In this document: in pieces, positions 1 to 9,992 of the stretch
Position numbering within the stretch: position 1 is the stretch's first letter
Layout of the letters: each line of letters opens with the position of its first letter
Source: Pyrinomonadaceae bacterium
GTDB lineage: Bacteria > Acidobacteriota > Blastocatellia > Pyrinomonadales > Pyrinomonadaceae
Length of the DNA: 64,000 bases
Direction of reading: 5' to 3'
Assembly: GCA_026129865.1 (NCBI GenBank)
Contig: JAHCHG010000014.1
Span: 34,222-98,221 of the forward strand
Notes under the pieces: model-generated
The model's input: only the letters and a program-made list of their open reading frames with translations
Database searches by the model: none
Told to the model about the DNA's origin: nothing
Translations under genes and position numbers: made by a program

Positions 1-1
1 C

Positions 2-235
2 AAATTGACGCATAAGATCGGAATTCCGATGATCGCGATCTCCCTGCCGTTTTTCGTTGTTTCGATCTTCGTTTCCGGATTTTGGCTTCTGCCGGTCTCG
101 CTTTTTATAATCGGCTGGATCCTTCAGTTTATCGGGCATTATTTTGAAGGAAAGCCGCCCGAGTTTTTTAAGGATTATAGATTTTTGTTCGTCGGACTTC
201 GCTGGTGGTTTAAGAAGATGAGTGAGAGCGAATAA
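2..235 (+). CDS. DUF962 (Mpo1-like) membrane protein, 5' end outside the window
   Basis: The visible C-terminal part has two hydrophobic segments followed by the pattern IGWILQFIGHYFEGKPP, which I recognise as the conserved QFIGH-x-x-FEG-x-x-P core of the DUF962 family (related to yeast Mpo1, a fatty-acid alpha-dioxygenase; the histidine is part of the presumed metal site). The frame is open to the window edge and the first possible start inside is a TTG at position 5, so the gene probably begins upstream. It converges with the next gene with only three bases between the stops. Enzymatic activity in bacteria is not established for these short homologues, so I name only the family. Confidence 0.7.
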   Translation, partial: KLTHKIGIPMIAISLPFFVVSIFVSGFWLLPVSLFIIGWILQFIGHYFEGKPPEFFKDYRFLFVGLRWWFKKMSESE

Positions 236-238
236 TTT

Positions 239-1033
239 TTATTGTTCGTTTTCGAGCTTTGCCGAAAATAGAAACATACCTTTGTTCTTTTCCGGGGCGT
301 TATCGTTGATCAAAAATTCGATGACGCCCTTTTCGTTTTCTTCGGTTTGCCAGATGTCCGATAACGCTGCCGACTGAACTACCGACGTTTTTCCGTCGGG
401 AAACCGGATCCGCATTAACAGCGACCCTGTTAAGAATTCCTTAAAAACGCGCCGTTCCGGTGCAAGAGCAATCCCGGAAGGTCCGACATTTGCACCGATG
501 CCGTCCAACACAATAGCTCCGCGAACTTCCGTGTTGAACATTTGAGAATTATCGACCGCGATTTCCGACACCTGCCATTCTTTATCATTCGCTTTTACAA
601 TAAAAGAAGAACGTTCCGTAACAACCGGAATCGGCGGCGGTGCCGGCGTTTTCAACGGCGACGCGGTTCGTGCGGGGACGACCGTTGCCGAATCGGTCGG
701 AACTAATTTACCAACATCAAGAGAAGTGAAAAAATAATAGGCGAAAACGACCGCGCCGACTAAAACTAAGACAAGAATAAGGGCGATCAGACCGACAACC
801 CCGAACAGAAAAACCGGATTTTGCGGCTTTTGTTCGGACGCGTCCGGCGAACTTGGAATATGTTCGTGGATTGTTTTCATCGATCCGGGAATTTCCACCG
901 TCGACGTTCCAGCGACGGTTTCGGAATTTATTATCTCGGGCGGCGGATGAAGCGCCGCGTTGCAGTTGCTGCAAAAAGTCGCTTCTTTAAGCTCCTCGGT
1001 CCCGCAGCCGGGACAGGTTATCTTTTCGGTCAT
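239..1033 (-). CDS. Zinc-ribbon, single-pass membrane protein of unknown function
   Basis: Starting at the ATG at 1033 the protein begins MTEKITCPGCG and has two CxxC pairs (CPGC and CSNC) within 25 residues, a typical double-cysteine zinc ribbon. A proline-rich linker is followed by one strong membrane helix (about residues 80-105), another Pro/Thr-rich linker, and a C-terminal domain of about 120 residues that would lie outside the membrane. A TTG at 1051 would add six residues, but nothing supports it. This zinc ribbon plus membrane helix plus unknown sensor-like domain is common in Acidobacteriota; I do not recognise the outer domain. It is divergent from the sugar kinase, sharing a short upstream gap. 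Confidence 0.7.
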   Translation of the reverse strand: MTEKITCPGCGTEELKEATFCSNCNAALHPPPEIINSETVAGTSTVEIPGSMKTIHEHIPSSPDASEQKPQNPVFLFGVVGLIALILVLVLVGAVVFAYYFFTSLDVGKLVPTDSATVVPARTASPLKTPAPPPIPVVTERSSFIVKANDKEWQVSEIAVDNSQMFNTEVRGAIVLDGIGANVGPSGIALAPERRVFKEFLTGSLLMRIRFPDGKTSVVQSAALSDIWQTEENEKGVIEFLINDNAPEKNKGMFLFSAKLENEQ

Positions 1034-1124
1034 GAACCAATGATAACTCAATTTGGCAGGAACCGTTAAGGTCTTGAGATTTATCGTTCTTTCTTAAACC
1101 GACTTATTCAGCTAGAATTTCTCC

Positions 1125-2606
1125 GTGCAGCAACCTTTTTCACTCGCAATTGATATCGGGACGTCGAGCGTGCGAGCCGCAATTTACGATTCGACTGCCG
1201 AAGTTTTGCCTAAAACCATGGTCAAAAACGACCGGCGAGTAACCATATCGCACGCCGGCGGCGCCGAGATAGATGCGGAAGAAGCGGTCGCGCAGGTCGT
1301 TCAGGCGATTGATGACGTTTTTGCAAAATGCGGCTCGGAAGTCGAGAAAGCAGAATATGCTGCCGCTTCGTGCTTCTGGCACAGCCTTGTCGGAATTGAT
1401 GACGCGGGCGATGCGACGACGCCGGTTTTTACGTGGGCGGAAACTCGTCCGGCTGAATATGTTCAAAAGCTCCGAGATGACCTCGACGAACGTTCGATCC
1501 ACAACCGCACAGGCGCGCGGTTTCATTCGAGTTATTGGACAGCAAAACTTCTCTGGTTAAGAAATGAGCGGCAGGACGTTTTTGAAAGAACTGCGAAATG
1601 GATCTCGTTTTCGGATCTTATCGCATTAAGATTTTTCGGCGAGCTAAAAACAAGCGTTTCGATGGCTTCGGGAACCGGGATCTTTGATATCCGAAAGAAC
1701 GATTGGGACGACGAATTGATCGATTATCTTGGAATTTCGCGCGGTCAATTACCTGAAATTGTCGAAACGGACGACCGGACTTTCCGGATCAAAAACGACG
1801 CTTCGGAACGATGGGGAAAGCTGAAAAATGCGAAGTGGCTGCTTGCCATCGGCGACGGTGCGGCGAACAATATCGGTGCAAATTGTCTGAAAAAGGATAA
1901 AGCCGCGTTGATGATCGGCACGTCGGGCGCGATGCGGGTCGCTTTCGAAGGCGAGGTTCCGGACGAAATTCCATTCGGTCTGTGGTGCTATCGCATTGAC
2001 CGCAAACGAATAATCACCGGCGGCGCTTTAAGCGACGGAGGCGGACTTTACCGCTGGCTGAAAGATAATTTTCGATTAAAAAAGAACGACGACAAAACCG
2101 AAGACGAGATCGCGAAACGCAAGCCGGCGGCGCACGGCATCGTCTTTTTACCGTTCTTTGCGGGCGAACGCAGCACCGGATATCATGAAAGTGCCGAGGG
2201 TTCGATCATCGGTCTCCGCATCTCTCACGACAAGATCGATATCGTTCAGGCGGCGCTCGAATCGGTCGCTTACAGGTTTGCAGAGATCTTTGATCAATTA
2301 AATCGAATCACCGGGATCAAGGAGATCATCGCATCCGGCGGCGCCTTGCGCGAATCGCCTGTCTGGACGCAGATAATCTGCGATGTTATCGGGCAAGATA
2401 TGAACCTCCCCGATACGCGCGAAGCGTCCAGCCGCGGTGCGGTTCTTTTTGCGCTCGATCAGTTAGATGTTATTGATAAGATCGAAGATCTGGCGACGCC
2501 GAAGGGAATGGGTTTTGTCGCCAACTTGCAAAAGCACGAAATTTACGGCAAGGGTAGAAAAGTCCATGAAAGATATTATCGTCTTTTGATCGAAGGAAAT
2601 CGTTAA
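1125..2606 (+). CDS. FGGY-family carbohydrate kinase, gluconokinase-like
   Basis: A 493-residue protein, normal length for FGGY sugar kinases, which transfer phosphate from ATP to a sugar or polyol. The N-terminal phosphate-binding strand reads AIDIGTSSVRAAI. The middle contains GTSGAMR and the ligand-pocket region with GALSDGGG, and the C-terminal ATPase half contains ESVAYRFAEIFDQL and IIASGGALRESPVW, all typical of the family. The pattern is closest to gluconokinases (ATP + gluconate to 6-phosphogluconate), which fits transketolase 0.7 kb downstream in the pentose-phosphate pathway, but sugar specificity cannot be proved from sequence. The start is a GTG without a clear ribosome-binding site. 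It precedes a small secreted protein by ten bases. Confidence 0.85.
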   Translation: MQQPFSLAIDIGTSSVRAAIYDSTAEVLPKTMVKNDRRVTISHAGGAEIDAEEAVAQVVQAIDDVFAKCGSEVEKAEYAAASCFWHSLVGIDDAGDATTPVFTWAETRPAEYVQKLRDDLDERSIHNRTGARFHSSYWTAKLLWLRNERQDVFERTAKWISFSDLIALRFFGELKTSVSMASGTGIFDIRKNDWDDELIDYLGISRGQLPEIVETDDRTFRIKNDASERWGKLKNAKWLLAIGDGAANNIGANCLKKDKAALMIGTSGAMRVAFEGEVPDEIPFGLWCYRIDRKRIITGGALSDGGGLYRWLKDNFRLKKNDDKTEDEIAKRKPAAHGIVFLPFFAGERSTGYHESAEGSIIGLRISHDKIDIVQAALESVAYRFAEIFDQLNRITGIKEIIASGGALRESPVWTQIICDVIGQDMNLPDTREASSRGAVLFALDQLDVIDKIEDLATPKGMGFVANLQKHEIYGKGRKVHERYYRLLIEGNR

Positions 2607-2616
2607 GGGGCTCACA

Positions 2617-3318
2617 ATGAAATACAACTGGCTGCGACTCATTTCTGTTTTGTTATTCATAATTCCCGTATACGGGCAAAATGCGCAAAATTCATGCGGA
2701 TCTATAAAGATCGATGCGCCTTCGGTTGCTTTTAGGGACGGAAGTTCAATCAGCGTTGGCGCCCATTACGTGGGAAATCCCAAAAAAAGTAGTTTTAATT
2801 GGCTGGTCATCGGAGACGTTCAACTGCTGCGTATTCAAAACGCTCAAAATATTGAGATCGAAAGAAAATTTCTTTCGTCGAAGGGATTGATAACGCTAGT
2901 CGCTGAAGATTTGGATGAAAATTGCAAAAATCCTGCGATCTCGAGACTTTCCGTGGTTGAGCCTGCAGGATCGCCGCTTGTTCTTGATACGTTCGGTCCG
3001 ATCGGTTTAAATGACAGAAAACTGCGGATCGATATGGTGCTCGAGCAATTTAACAAAGAGACGGATGCAAACTTGCTAATTAAAATAGATTTTAGAGCAC
3101 GCCCAAACCGCCGACCATGGACATCGCTGGTCAAGCCGGTCTCAGATCATTTGCAGAAAAGAAAAACGGATCTAAGAAAAGTTACTTTCCTCGTTTGCGA
3201 AAGTGATTCCGAACTATATAAATTTGAGGTTATTCCCAAGAATTTGTTAAACGGCTATGAAACGGAATGTATGTTGATACGAGCCGAAGATGTCGACAAA
3301 ATAGTTAAATTTTCCTAA
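2617..3318 (+). CDS. Secreted protein of unknown function
   Basis: A 233-residue protein whose first 20 residues ([20 protein letters not shown] then QNA) form a Sec signal peptide with a likely cut after G20. The mature part has an Ig-like feel, with alternating beta-strand patterns and a few cysteines (CGSI, ENCKN, FLVCES, TECM) that could form two disulfides. I recognise no catalytic motif. It begins ten bases after the kinase and ends sixteen bases before transketolase, so it may be co-transcribed, though a role in sugar metabolism is not implied. It has a plausible AGGGG-like ribosome-binding stretch before the ATG. Confidence 0.7.
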   Translation: MKYNWLRLISVLLFIIPVYGQNAQNSCGSIKIDAPSVAFRDGSSISVGAHYVGNPKKSSFNWLVIGDVQLLRIQNAQNIEIERKFLSSKGLITLVAEDLDENCKNPAISRLSVVEPAGSPLVLDTFGPIGLNDRKLRIDMVLEQFNKETDANLLIKIDFRARPNRRPWTSLVKPVSDHLQKRKTDLRKVTFLVCESDSELYKFEVIPKNLLNGYETECMLIRAEDVDKIVKFS

Positions 3319-3334
3319 ACAACCCAAACAACTT

Positions 3335-5362
3335 ATGACAACCGCGCCGATGAAACAGCAATCAATTGACCAACTTTCGATAAATACGATCCGCACGCTA
3401 TCGCTCGATGCGATCCAGAAAGCGAATTCGGGACATCCGGGACTTCCGCTCGGGATGGCGCCGGCGGCTTATGTTTTATGGACGCGCTTTTTGCGCCATA
3501 ATCCGAAAAATCCGAAATGGTTCAACCGAGACCGCTTTCTTCTTAGCGCGGGACATGGTTCGATGCTCATCTACAGCTTGCTGCATTTGTCGGGCTACGG
3601 TCTGTCGATGGAGGAGATCAAAAATTTCCGCCAGCTTCATTCAAAAACCCCGGGACATCCCGAAAATATTCTGACGCCGGGAGTGGAGATCACGACCGGA
3701 CCGCTCGGACAGGGATTTGCAAACGGTGTCGGCATGGGAATCGCGCAAAAACATCTCGCAGCTAAATTTAATAAAAAAGGATTTCCGATAGTCGATCATT
3801 TCGTTTACTGCATCTGCTCTGACGGCGATCTGATGGAAGGCGTTTCTTACGAATCGGCTTCGATCGCAGGGCATTTGAAACTCGATAATCTGATCTATTT
3901 GTACGACGACAACAAGATAACGATCGACGGTTCGACCGATCTTGCGTTCACCGAAGACGTAACAAAGCGTTTTGAATCGAGCGGTTGGGCGGTTCTTGAG
4001 GTCGAAGACGGCAACGACACAAAAGCGATCGAAAAGGCTATAAAAGAAGCTCAAAAGATAAAAGACAAACCGAAATTGATCAGAATCAAAACGATCATCG
4101 GTTTTGGAATGCCGAAACAGGGAACGTCGAAAGCGCATTCGGATGCGCCTGGAGAAGACGCGGTAAAAGAGACAAAACGAAATCTCGGATGGGACGAAGA
4201 TAAACATTTCTTTGTCCCAAAGGAAGTTTCGGCGCATTTCAAAGAATTGATGAAAGCAGGCGCCGCGCTCGAAAAAGATTGGGAATCGTTGGTAAAAAAA
4301 TACTCTAAGGAATTTCCCGAAGACGGAAAGCGGTTTGCGGCTCTCCGCAGCGATCAATTTAGCGATAACTGGGAAAAATCGCTGCCTTCATTTAAAGACG
4401 CCGAGGCAAAAGCGACGCGCGCCTATTCCGGCGAAGTGATAAATGCCATTGCCGAATCGCTCCCGCAGCTGATCGGCGGTTCGGGCGATCTAACACCGTC
4501 GAACAATACCTACATTAAATCTTCCGGCGATCTGCAGGCTGGAAAATACGAAAACCGCAACATCCATTTCGGCGTCCGGGAACACGCGATGGGAAGTTTG
4601 ATGAACGGAATGGCGCTCTACGGCAGCGTGATCCCGTTTGGCGGCACTTTTCAAACATTCAGCGATTATATGCGCCCGGCGATCCGGCTCGCTGCGCTGT
4701 CTCATGTTCAGGTAATTTACGTTTTTACTCATGATTCGATCGGTTTGGGCGAAGACGGTCCGACACATCAATCGGTCGAACATCTCGCCGCGCTGCGCGC
4801 AATTCCGAACCTGGCTGTAATTCGCCCATGCGACGCGCACGAAACCCGCGAAGCATGGCGCGCCGCGCTGAACCGGAAAGACGCGCCGACGTCGTTTGCG
4901 TTTTCGCGTCAGAAGGTCGACCTCATCGACCGGAAAAAGTTTGCCGACGCAAAAGGCTTGCACAAAGGTGCTTATATCCTTGCCGAAGCCGAAGACAAAA
5001 ACGGCGGTTCGGTCGATCCGAAATTGATATTGATTGCGACCGGCTCGGAAGTAGGATTGGCAATGCAGGCTCGCGAAAAATTAAACGCCGCCGGTACTCC
5101 GACCCGCGTCGCTTCAATGCCCTGCTGGGAATTTTTCGACGCTCAAAGTGCGAAATATCGGGAATCGGTTCTGCCCGCAAATGTAAAAGCGCGTCTAGCC
5201 ATCGAAGCCGGCGTTTCTCAAGGCTGGCATAAATACGTCGGCGACGGCGGCGACACGCTGACAGTTGATAAATTCGGCGCCAGCGCCCCCGCGGAAGACG
5301 TTTTTCGGGAATACGGGTTTACGGTTGAGAATGTGATCAGAAACGCGAAGAGACTAATCTAA
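3335..5362 (+). CDS. tkt: Transketolase
   Basis: A 675-residue protein, full length for the family. It moves two-carbon ketol units between sugar phosphates in the non-oxidative pentose-phosphate pathway with thiamine diphosphate. Visible signatures are the N-terminal region [20 protein letters not shown], the diphosphate/magnesium-binding stretch [21 protein letters not shown] with a downstream DDNKITIDG, the pyrimidine-domain pieces [12 protein letters not shown] and [12 protein letters not shown], and the active-site [14 protein letters not shown] element. The C-terminal domain contains [13 protein letters not shown]. It follows a secreted protein by 16 bases and ends at a hairpin terminator. 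Confidence 0.97.
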   Translation: MTTAPMKQQSIDQLSINTIRTLSLDAIQKANSGHPGLPLGMAPAAYVLWTRFLRHNPKNPKWFNRDRFLLSAGHGSMLIYSLLHLSGYGLSMEEIKNFRQLHSKTPGHPENILTPGVEITTGPLGQGFANGVGMGIAQKHLAAKFNKKGFPIVDHFVYCICSDGDLMEGVSYESASIAGHLKLDNLIYLYDDNKITIDGSTDLAFTEDVTKRFESSGWAVLEVEDGNDTKAIEKAIKEAQKIKDKPKLIRIKTIIGFGMPKQGTSKAHSDAPGEDAVKETKRNLGWDEDKHFFVPKEVSAHFKELMKAGAALEKDWESLVKKYSKEFPEDGKRFAALRSDQFSDNWEKSLPSFKDAEAKATRAYSGEVINAIAESLPQLIGGSGDLTPSNNTYIKSSGDLQAGKYENRNIHFGVREHAMGSLMNGMALYGSVIPFGGTFQTFSDYMRPAIRLAALSHVQVIYVFTHDSIGLGEDGPTHQSVEHLAALRAIPNLAVIRPCDAHETREAWRAALNRKDAPTSFAFSRQKVDLIDRKKFADAKGLHKGAYILAEAEDKNGGSVDPKLILIATGSEVGLAMQAREKLNAAGTPTRVASMPCWEFFDAQSAKYRESVLPANVKARLAIEAGVSQGWHKYVGDGGDTLTVDKFGASAPAEDVFREYGFTVENVIRNAKRLI

Positions 5363-5402
5363 AAAATCACCCGGTGGCAAATGCCGTCGAGTGATTTTAG
5401 AT
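5362..5402. terminator. Bidirectional intrinsic terminator between tkt and the CHAT-operon tail
   Basis: Immediately after the tkt stop an AAAAATCAC arm pairs with GTGATTTT, with GGCA/TGCC pairing inside. It is flanked by A-runs on the left and T-runs on the right, so it can stop transcription from both directions. The minus-strand gene set ending at 5530 reads into it. Confidence 0.7.
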
Positions 5403-5529
5403 TTTGATAAAGAACTATTCTGCTCCTATGACCGCGGAAGTCCATTTGAATCGCCGAATTTCGATCTTGCGGAAAATCGGTGTGGTTCTTTCCCGATTTT
5501 ACGCCCGCATTTTTTCAGACTTTCGCCTC

Positions 5530-6369
5530 CTATAAAAGATCTGCAAGCGAATGCATCGTCCCGCCGCTTTCGTTTTGTATTTGCGACGCATTAACAAGAT
5601 GGCAATCTATTCGACCTGACATCACTTTTTTCGTCATTATTTTATTGAGTTCTTGCTTTACTTCGTCCGGTTCGGCAATCAATTGTTTGTAATAGTGTTT
5701 GAAATCAAGGTCGGTTCCGTCGGTTTCGCGGAGACAATCATTGTTAAATTCGATTTCGTAGGATTTTACGTGCGGTTTACGCCTTAGAGTTTCGAATCCG
5801 ACCCCTAAATCCACCTCAGTATACGAGCCGCTTAGCGACCACGAAACATCCAGCCCGAGCCAGAGTCCTACTTTTCGGACTGCAATTTCTTGTCCGCGTC
5901 GAGTAAAAGAATATTTTTCCTCACTTAATTCATGTGTATAAAATTTTCCATGATTAATCGAAAGATAAGTAAGCTGCCTATTGGGAGTCTTACGCATTAA
6001 TTTGACCGGAGCGGGCGAGCCGATATAGTAAAGCTCGCTCAGATCGGGCAACCATCGGACATCATACGGACTATCGCGGGCAACATCCCAATAGAAGGTT
6101 TCCGAGGGCTTGTACTGAAGTGTATTCGCGTGTGTCTCGAGCGTTTTCACCGACATTTTCTGCATCGACACCGGAATTGGATATACCTTTGATATTGGCT
6201 CGTCAAGATCGTCGCGATATTCTCTGATGATAACCTTCATTTTGTGGCAGCTGTTGTCATTTTCGGGATTTCTTAGAAATAAAAATTCCCACAAATCCCC
6301 ATTAAGGTGAGCAACACCCAAACCTTTCATTTTAACTGTGACAAGCGAAGTCGGATCAGCGAATCCCAT
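5530..6369 (-). CDS. Protein of unknown function, last gene of the sigma/CHAT operon
   Basis: A 279-residue protein with no signal peptide and no membrane helix, so probably cytoplasmic. I do not recognise the family. The first half is rich in beta-type alternation (VTVKMKGLGVAHLNGDLWEFLFLRN), the middle has WLPDLSELYYIG, and the C-terminus is polar with MHSLADLL at the end. Its start lies 25 bases after the stop of the CHAT gene, with a GGAG eight bases before the ATG, so it is almost certainly co-transcribed and translationally set up as a partner. By analogy with other CHAT loci it could be a substrate, inhibitor or recruited effector of the protease; that is inference from position only. 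Confidence 0.75.
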   Translation of the reverse strand: MGFADPTSLVTVKMKGLGVAHLNGDLWEFLFLRNPENDNSCHKMKVIIREYRDDLDEPISKVYPIPVSMQKMSVKTLETHANTLQYKPSETFYWDVARDSPYDVRWLPDLSELYYIGSPAPVKLMRKTPNRQLTYLSINHGKFYTHELSEEKYSFTRRGQEIAVRKVGLWLGLDVSWSLSGSYTEVDLGVGFETLRRKPHVKSYEIEFNNDCLRETDGTDLDFKHYYKQLIAEPDEVKQELNKIMTKKVMSGRIDCHLVNASQIQNESGGTMHSLADLL

Positions 6370-6393
6370 TTTTTTTCTCCAGATTTTGACCTT

Positions 6394-9300
6394 TTAGTAA
6401 GTTGAATACCCGCCGATCACGGAAAAGGCTGCCCAGAAATATGGGCTTTTCATTGTCGTCGAGGTTTCGTACATCTCAAGCTGTGCGCGGCGGAGAGCTT
6501 CTGCGGTTGGAAGATAACCGGTTTTGCGCAAATTGTGAAAACGGATCATCAGGTCGGCAGACGCGTCGGAATCTACCTTCCAATGGCTTCCGACGACGAC
6601 CGGGACGCCGGACGCGAGAAAGCTGCGGGAAAGTCCGACCAAGCCTTCGCCTTTGTAATAATTTTCAATTCCGGTATCGCACGCGGAAATGACGACGAGT
6701 TTTGGTCGATCAAGTTTTTGTGCGATCAGATCGGCGTTTGACAGCGTTTCGTCGCCGGCGAGCACCAGGCTGGACAAAAGCGGCGAACGCGGTTCAACGA
6801 TATAATGTCCGGCAAAATGTATGATCTCCGCATTGTTCAACAAAGGAATGATCGCTTCTTTTCGGGCATCGGTGCCCGAAAACATGTGATTTGAAGTGTA
6901 AGCGCGAGCGAGTTCGCGCGTTTCGCGCCCGGCGGCGGGAAGATCCTGAAGCTTCGGGAACTTGCTGCGGTTAAACTCGGGATTTCCCACAGCCAGCAGC
7001 GTTTCCTGACGATCAGCGTTTTTCTTCGCAGCATTTTTCGAACTTAACAGAAAAACATTTGCGCTCGGCGACATAATTATCGGCTGATCTTTGATCAAAG
7101 GCGTTCCCTGAGGCGATTCCAGCGCGGCGAACGGAAGATGAAAAAGTATTTTTTGGGGAATTATCGCCAGCGTTTTCGACGTATCGCGTTCGGCGCCGAC
7201 CGGTGCGATCAAAATTTCGTAAAGTTCTTTTGAAGCTTTGCTCAGTTCATCCGCGCGGTTCTCGTCCGGAAGCAGACTAAGAAAATTCTTGACTTTTCCG
7301 GTCAATTCTTCGCCTGATATGTTTGAAGAAAAAGTTTTGAAATTGTCTCGCGAGATCACGAAGATCAGCAGTTTGCCGTCCAAAACCGCATATTGAATAA
7401 TCTGTACCTCGGCAGGAAGCGATGCGCGTATCTCGTTAAGCGCCAAAGGTCTAACATTTTCACGTAAAAGTATCTCGACCTCAGAGTTTTGCGATGCCGT
7501 AATCTCGGCGCCGCGCGAAAGCCAGTCGAGCAACGACCGGGAACTTGACGTTTCGACATATTCGTACGCGGCTTTAGGATCGTTCCGGCTGAATTCAAAC
7601 TCGGCGGCAACGTCATAGATAGATTGTTCGGTGTTGAAAAAGCCGGATCTTTTTTGCTCGTCGGCGATCTCACGCCGGTATTTTTCGGCAAGTGCGATAG
7701 TTTCACTAATTTCTCGTTCAAGCTCAGCCGATTTTCCCAAGGCAAGCGCGGTCAAAAGCTTTCCCTTTGCCGTTTCAAAGCGGAACGGATTGTTTTCGAT
7801 CTCCGCAAATATGTCCGAAGCCGATTGATAATGTTCTTCGGCAGCTTCAAAATTTTTTGCTTTGCGTTCGAGCTCGGCAAATATCAATTTGGCGCGACCG
7901 GTCAGAAATTTGCGCGAATAATCTTCTTTTACATCATCAACGCGCCGCAGCGCTTCCGACAGATGACCGCGTGCCGTTTCAAAATCGCCTTTGTTGAAAT
8001 ACGCGATCGCTGCATCGTTTTGTGCGTCGCAAATATAGAGAATTGCGCCGGTTTCCCGGGCGATCATCAGGTTTTCCAATGCGACGAATTCCGATAGATC
8101 GGTCAACTCCAAATCGGCAAGTATTCCCAACGCATAACTATAGTTCCTCCATTTCTGCCTGAGACTTCCGCCCGCGGCGGAATGTTCGAAAAGCTGTTCG
8201 AGGTATTCCAAAGTTTGTTCCCGGTCGCCGATGCGCGAATTTTGCTGAGCTAAGCTGCTGAGGAACCGCTGGATCAAATAATCGTCGCCGAGCGATTCGG
8301 AAAGCTTTAATCCGCGTTTCAAATCGTCTTGCGCGTCTGTGAATTTTTCAATGATATTCTGCGAGCTGCCGAGCCAGTAGAGCGTATTTGCGAGTATCCA
8401 TTTATAGTTTTTCCCGGTCGCAGTTAGTTCAAGCGTTTTCCAGTATCGTTCTGCCGCCGGTAATCCATTCAAGTTAAATTCGGCATACGCCGTAAAGTAA
8501 TCTGCCACAATCTTTTGCGGCTCATTTCCCGTCGCGGCGAATTTTTGAGATGCGGCGGAGAAATTTTCCCTGGCACGGCTAAACGAGGAATCGAGGCAGT
8601 TCTTAAACCCTTCATTGAGTGTATTCTGCGCGTCTTGTTCCGACGATCTTTGTTCCGATGTTTTGAGGACTTTAAAATGCGCGGCGGCATCCGATAAAAA
8701 AAAATCGCCGGCGCTTTTTTTCTCAAGCTCACCGGCGTATTCGATCGTTCTTAGCAGTTTTTCACGCTCCAGCGGTTCTTCCGCAGCAAGAAAAGATTCG
8801 ATCAGGTTTTGCGCCAGATGTTTCCCGACGACGATCTCGCGGTTGCCGCGCAATAGATCCAGCGCAGCGGAATCGTTTTTTGCGACAACGGCTTCAAAAA
8901 ACCGGTCCTTTGCTTCCGCGGCAGAAAGGTCTGCGGAGCCGGAGCGCTCTAATTTTTCCAGGTTTCGACGCGCTTCTTCCGCCCATTTTGATGTGGAATC
9001 AAGCTCCAAATACTCGCGCCAGGCTTTCGCCGCTTCTCGCGGAAGATAGATTTGAAGCGTCAGTGCCGAATTAAATTTCGATTCAGTTAAACTCGGGTCA
9101 GCCTTCAAAGCACTTTCGAAACGGCTCAATGCCCGCCCGTAAAGTTCCAATTTCGAACCGTCGGAACCGTTTTGCGATTTCGCTTTTTCAAGCAGTGCAA
9201 CGCCCAGATCGTTCAGCAATTCTGCGTTACCGGGATCTAATGATTCACTTTTTTCAAACTGCGTGATCGCGCTGTCAAACTCGCGCCGCGCAAGATAAAG

Positions 9301-9948
9301 TTTCCCGAGGTTATGCAGATTTTCAGCCGTTGGATCTTCGGATGCTTTTTTAAGGATCAAATTTGCCGCACGCTCGAGCTCGATATTGTTAACCGATTCC
9401 GGACCGTTTCCGCGCGTGTCCGGCTTTGGGGCGTAATCAAAATTTGAAATGCGTGAATTAAAAGGTCTTTCAGTTTGAAATGCGGAACTCAAAAGCTGTG
9501 ATGCGGCATCGGAATTTTCATTTCTAAAATAAAAATTCCAAACTGCGAAAGAGATCAGCGAGAAAAATATCAGCAGCCCGCCGAAAACCGGAACGGGCGA
9601 CAAAAAGTACGAAAAAAAGCCTCCGTCCGCCTTTTTTTCGTTGCTGTTCTTGTTCGGTTCCTTTTCAACCGTCAAAGCCCGCGGACGGGACGCACTGCGA
9701 AGTGCGCGGGTAAACGCCAGCTTTTTCCTGCGTTCGTCGGAAACCAGGAAATTCCGCTCAAACTTCAAAGCGTCATTGCCGATCAGATTTCCATCCGCAT
9801 ATTCTTCGATCAGCTCATCTTCGCAAATTAGAAACCGCTCGTAAAAAGCGTCATCGGTCATCAGACGTTCTTCCATCGACTCATCAACATTTTGCGGGTC
9901 GAGAAGATATTTTTTTATCGTCTTTTCGTCTGAATTTTCGAACGTCAT
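6394..9948 (-). CDS. Membrane TPR protein with C-terminal CHAT (caspase-like) protease domain and anti-sigma-like N-terminus
   Basis: A 1184-residue protein in four parts. Residues 1-90 are acidic and helical (LLDPQNVDESMEERLMTDD, CEDELIEEYADG) and resemble the cytoplasmic segment that acidobacterial membrane proteins next to ECF sigma factors use in place of a zinc-finger anti-sigma domain. Residues about 119-140 form one membrane helix. Residues about 190-800 are tetratricopeptide repeats. The last 350 residues are a CHAT peptidase domain of the caspase/separase clan with histidine H1048 in HFAGHY and cysteine C1090 in SACDTG, both intact. The ECF-like sigma gene lies 45 bases upstream and a protein of unknown function 25 bases downstream. 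Inferred role: a membrane sensor whose TPRs activate a periplasmic protease while its inner tail holds the sigma factor. Confidence 0.9.
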   Translation of the reverse strand: MTFENSDEKTIKKYLLDPQNVDESMEERLMTDDAFYERFLICEDELIEEYADGNLIGNDALKFERNFLVSDERRKKLAFTRALRSASRPRALTVEKEPNKNSNEKKADGGFFSYFLSPVPVFGGLLIFFSLISFAVWNFYFRNENSDAASQLLSSAFQTERPFNSRISNFDYAPKPDTRGNGPESVNNIELERAANLILKKASEDPTAENLHNLGKLYLARREFDSAITQFEKSESLDPGNAELLNDLGVALLEKAKSQNGSDGSKLELYGRALSRFESALKADPSLTESKFNSALTLQIYLPREAAKAWREYLELDSTSKWAEEARRNLEKLERSGSADLSAAEAKDRFFEAVVAKNDSAALDLLRGNREIVVGKHLAQNLIESFLAAEEPLEREKLLRTIEYAGELEKKSAGDFFLSDAAAHFKVLKTSEQRSSEQDAQNTLNEGFKNCLDSSFSRARENFSAASQKFAATGNEPQKIVADYFTAYAEFNLNGLPAAERYWKTLELTATGKNYKWILANTLYWLGSSQNIIEKFTDAQDDLKRGLKLSESLGDDYLIQRFLSSLAQQNSRIGDREQTLEYLEQLFEHSAAGGSLRQKWRNYSYALGILADLELTDLSEFVALENLMIARETGAILYICDAQNDAAIAYFNKGDFETARGHLSEALRRVDDVKEDYSRKFLTGRAKLIFAELERKAKNFEAAEEHYQSASDIFAEIENNPFRFETAKGKLLTALALGKSAELEREISETIALAEKYRREIADEQKRSGFFNTEQSIYDVAAEFEFSRNDPKAAYEYVETSSSRSLLDWLSRGAEITASQNSEVEILLRENVRPLALNEIRASLPAEVQIIQYAVLDGKLLIFVISRDNFKTFSSNISGEELTGKVKNFLSLLPDENRADELSKASKELYEILIAPVGAERDTSKTLAIIPQKILFHLPFAALESPQGTPLIKDQPIIMSPSANVFLLSSKNAAKKNADRQETLLAVGNPEFNRSKFPKLQDLPAAGRETRELARAYTSNHMFSGTDARKEAIIPLLNNAEIIHFAGHYIVEPRSPLLSSLVLAGDETLSNADLIAQKLDRPKLVVISACDTGIENYYKGEGLVGLSRSFLASGVPVVVGSHWKVDSDASADLMIRFHNLRKTGYLPTAEALRRAQLEMYETSTTMKSPYFWAAFSVIGGYSTY

Positions 9949-9992
9949 TTTAAACTTTAACCGACTCCTATGTTTATATGCATTTTTTGCAA

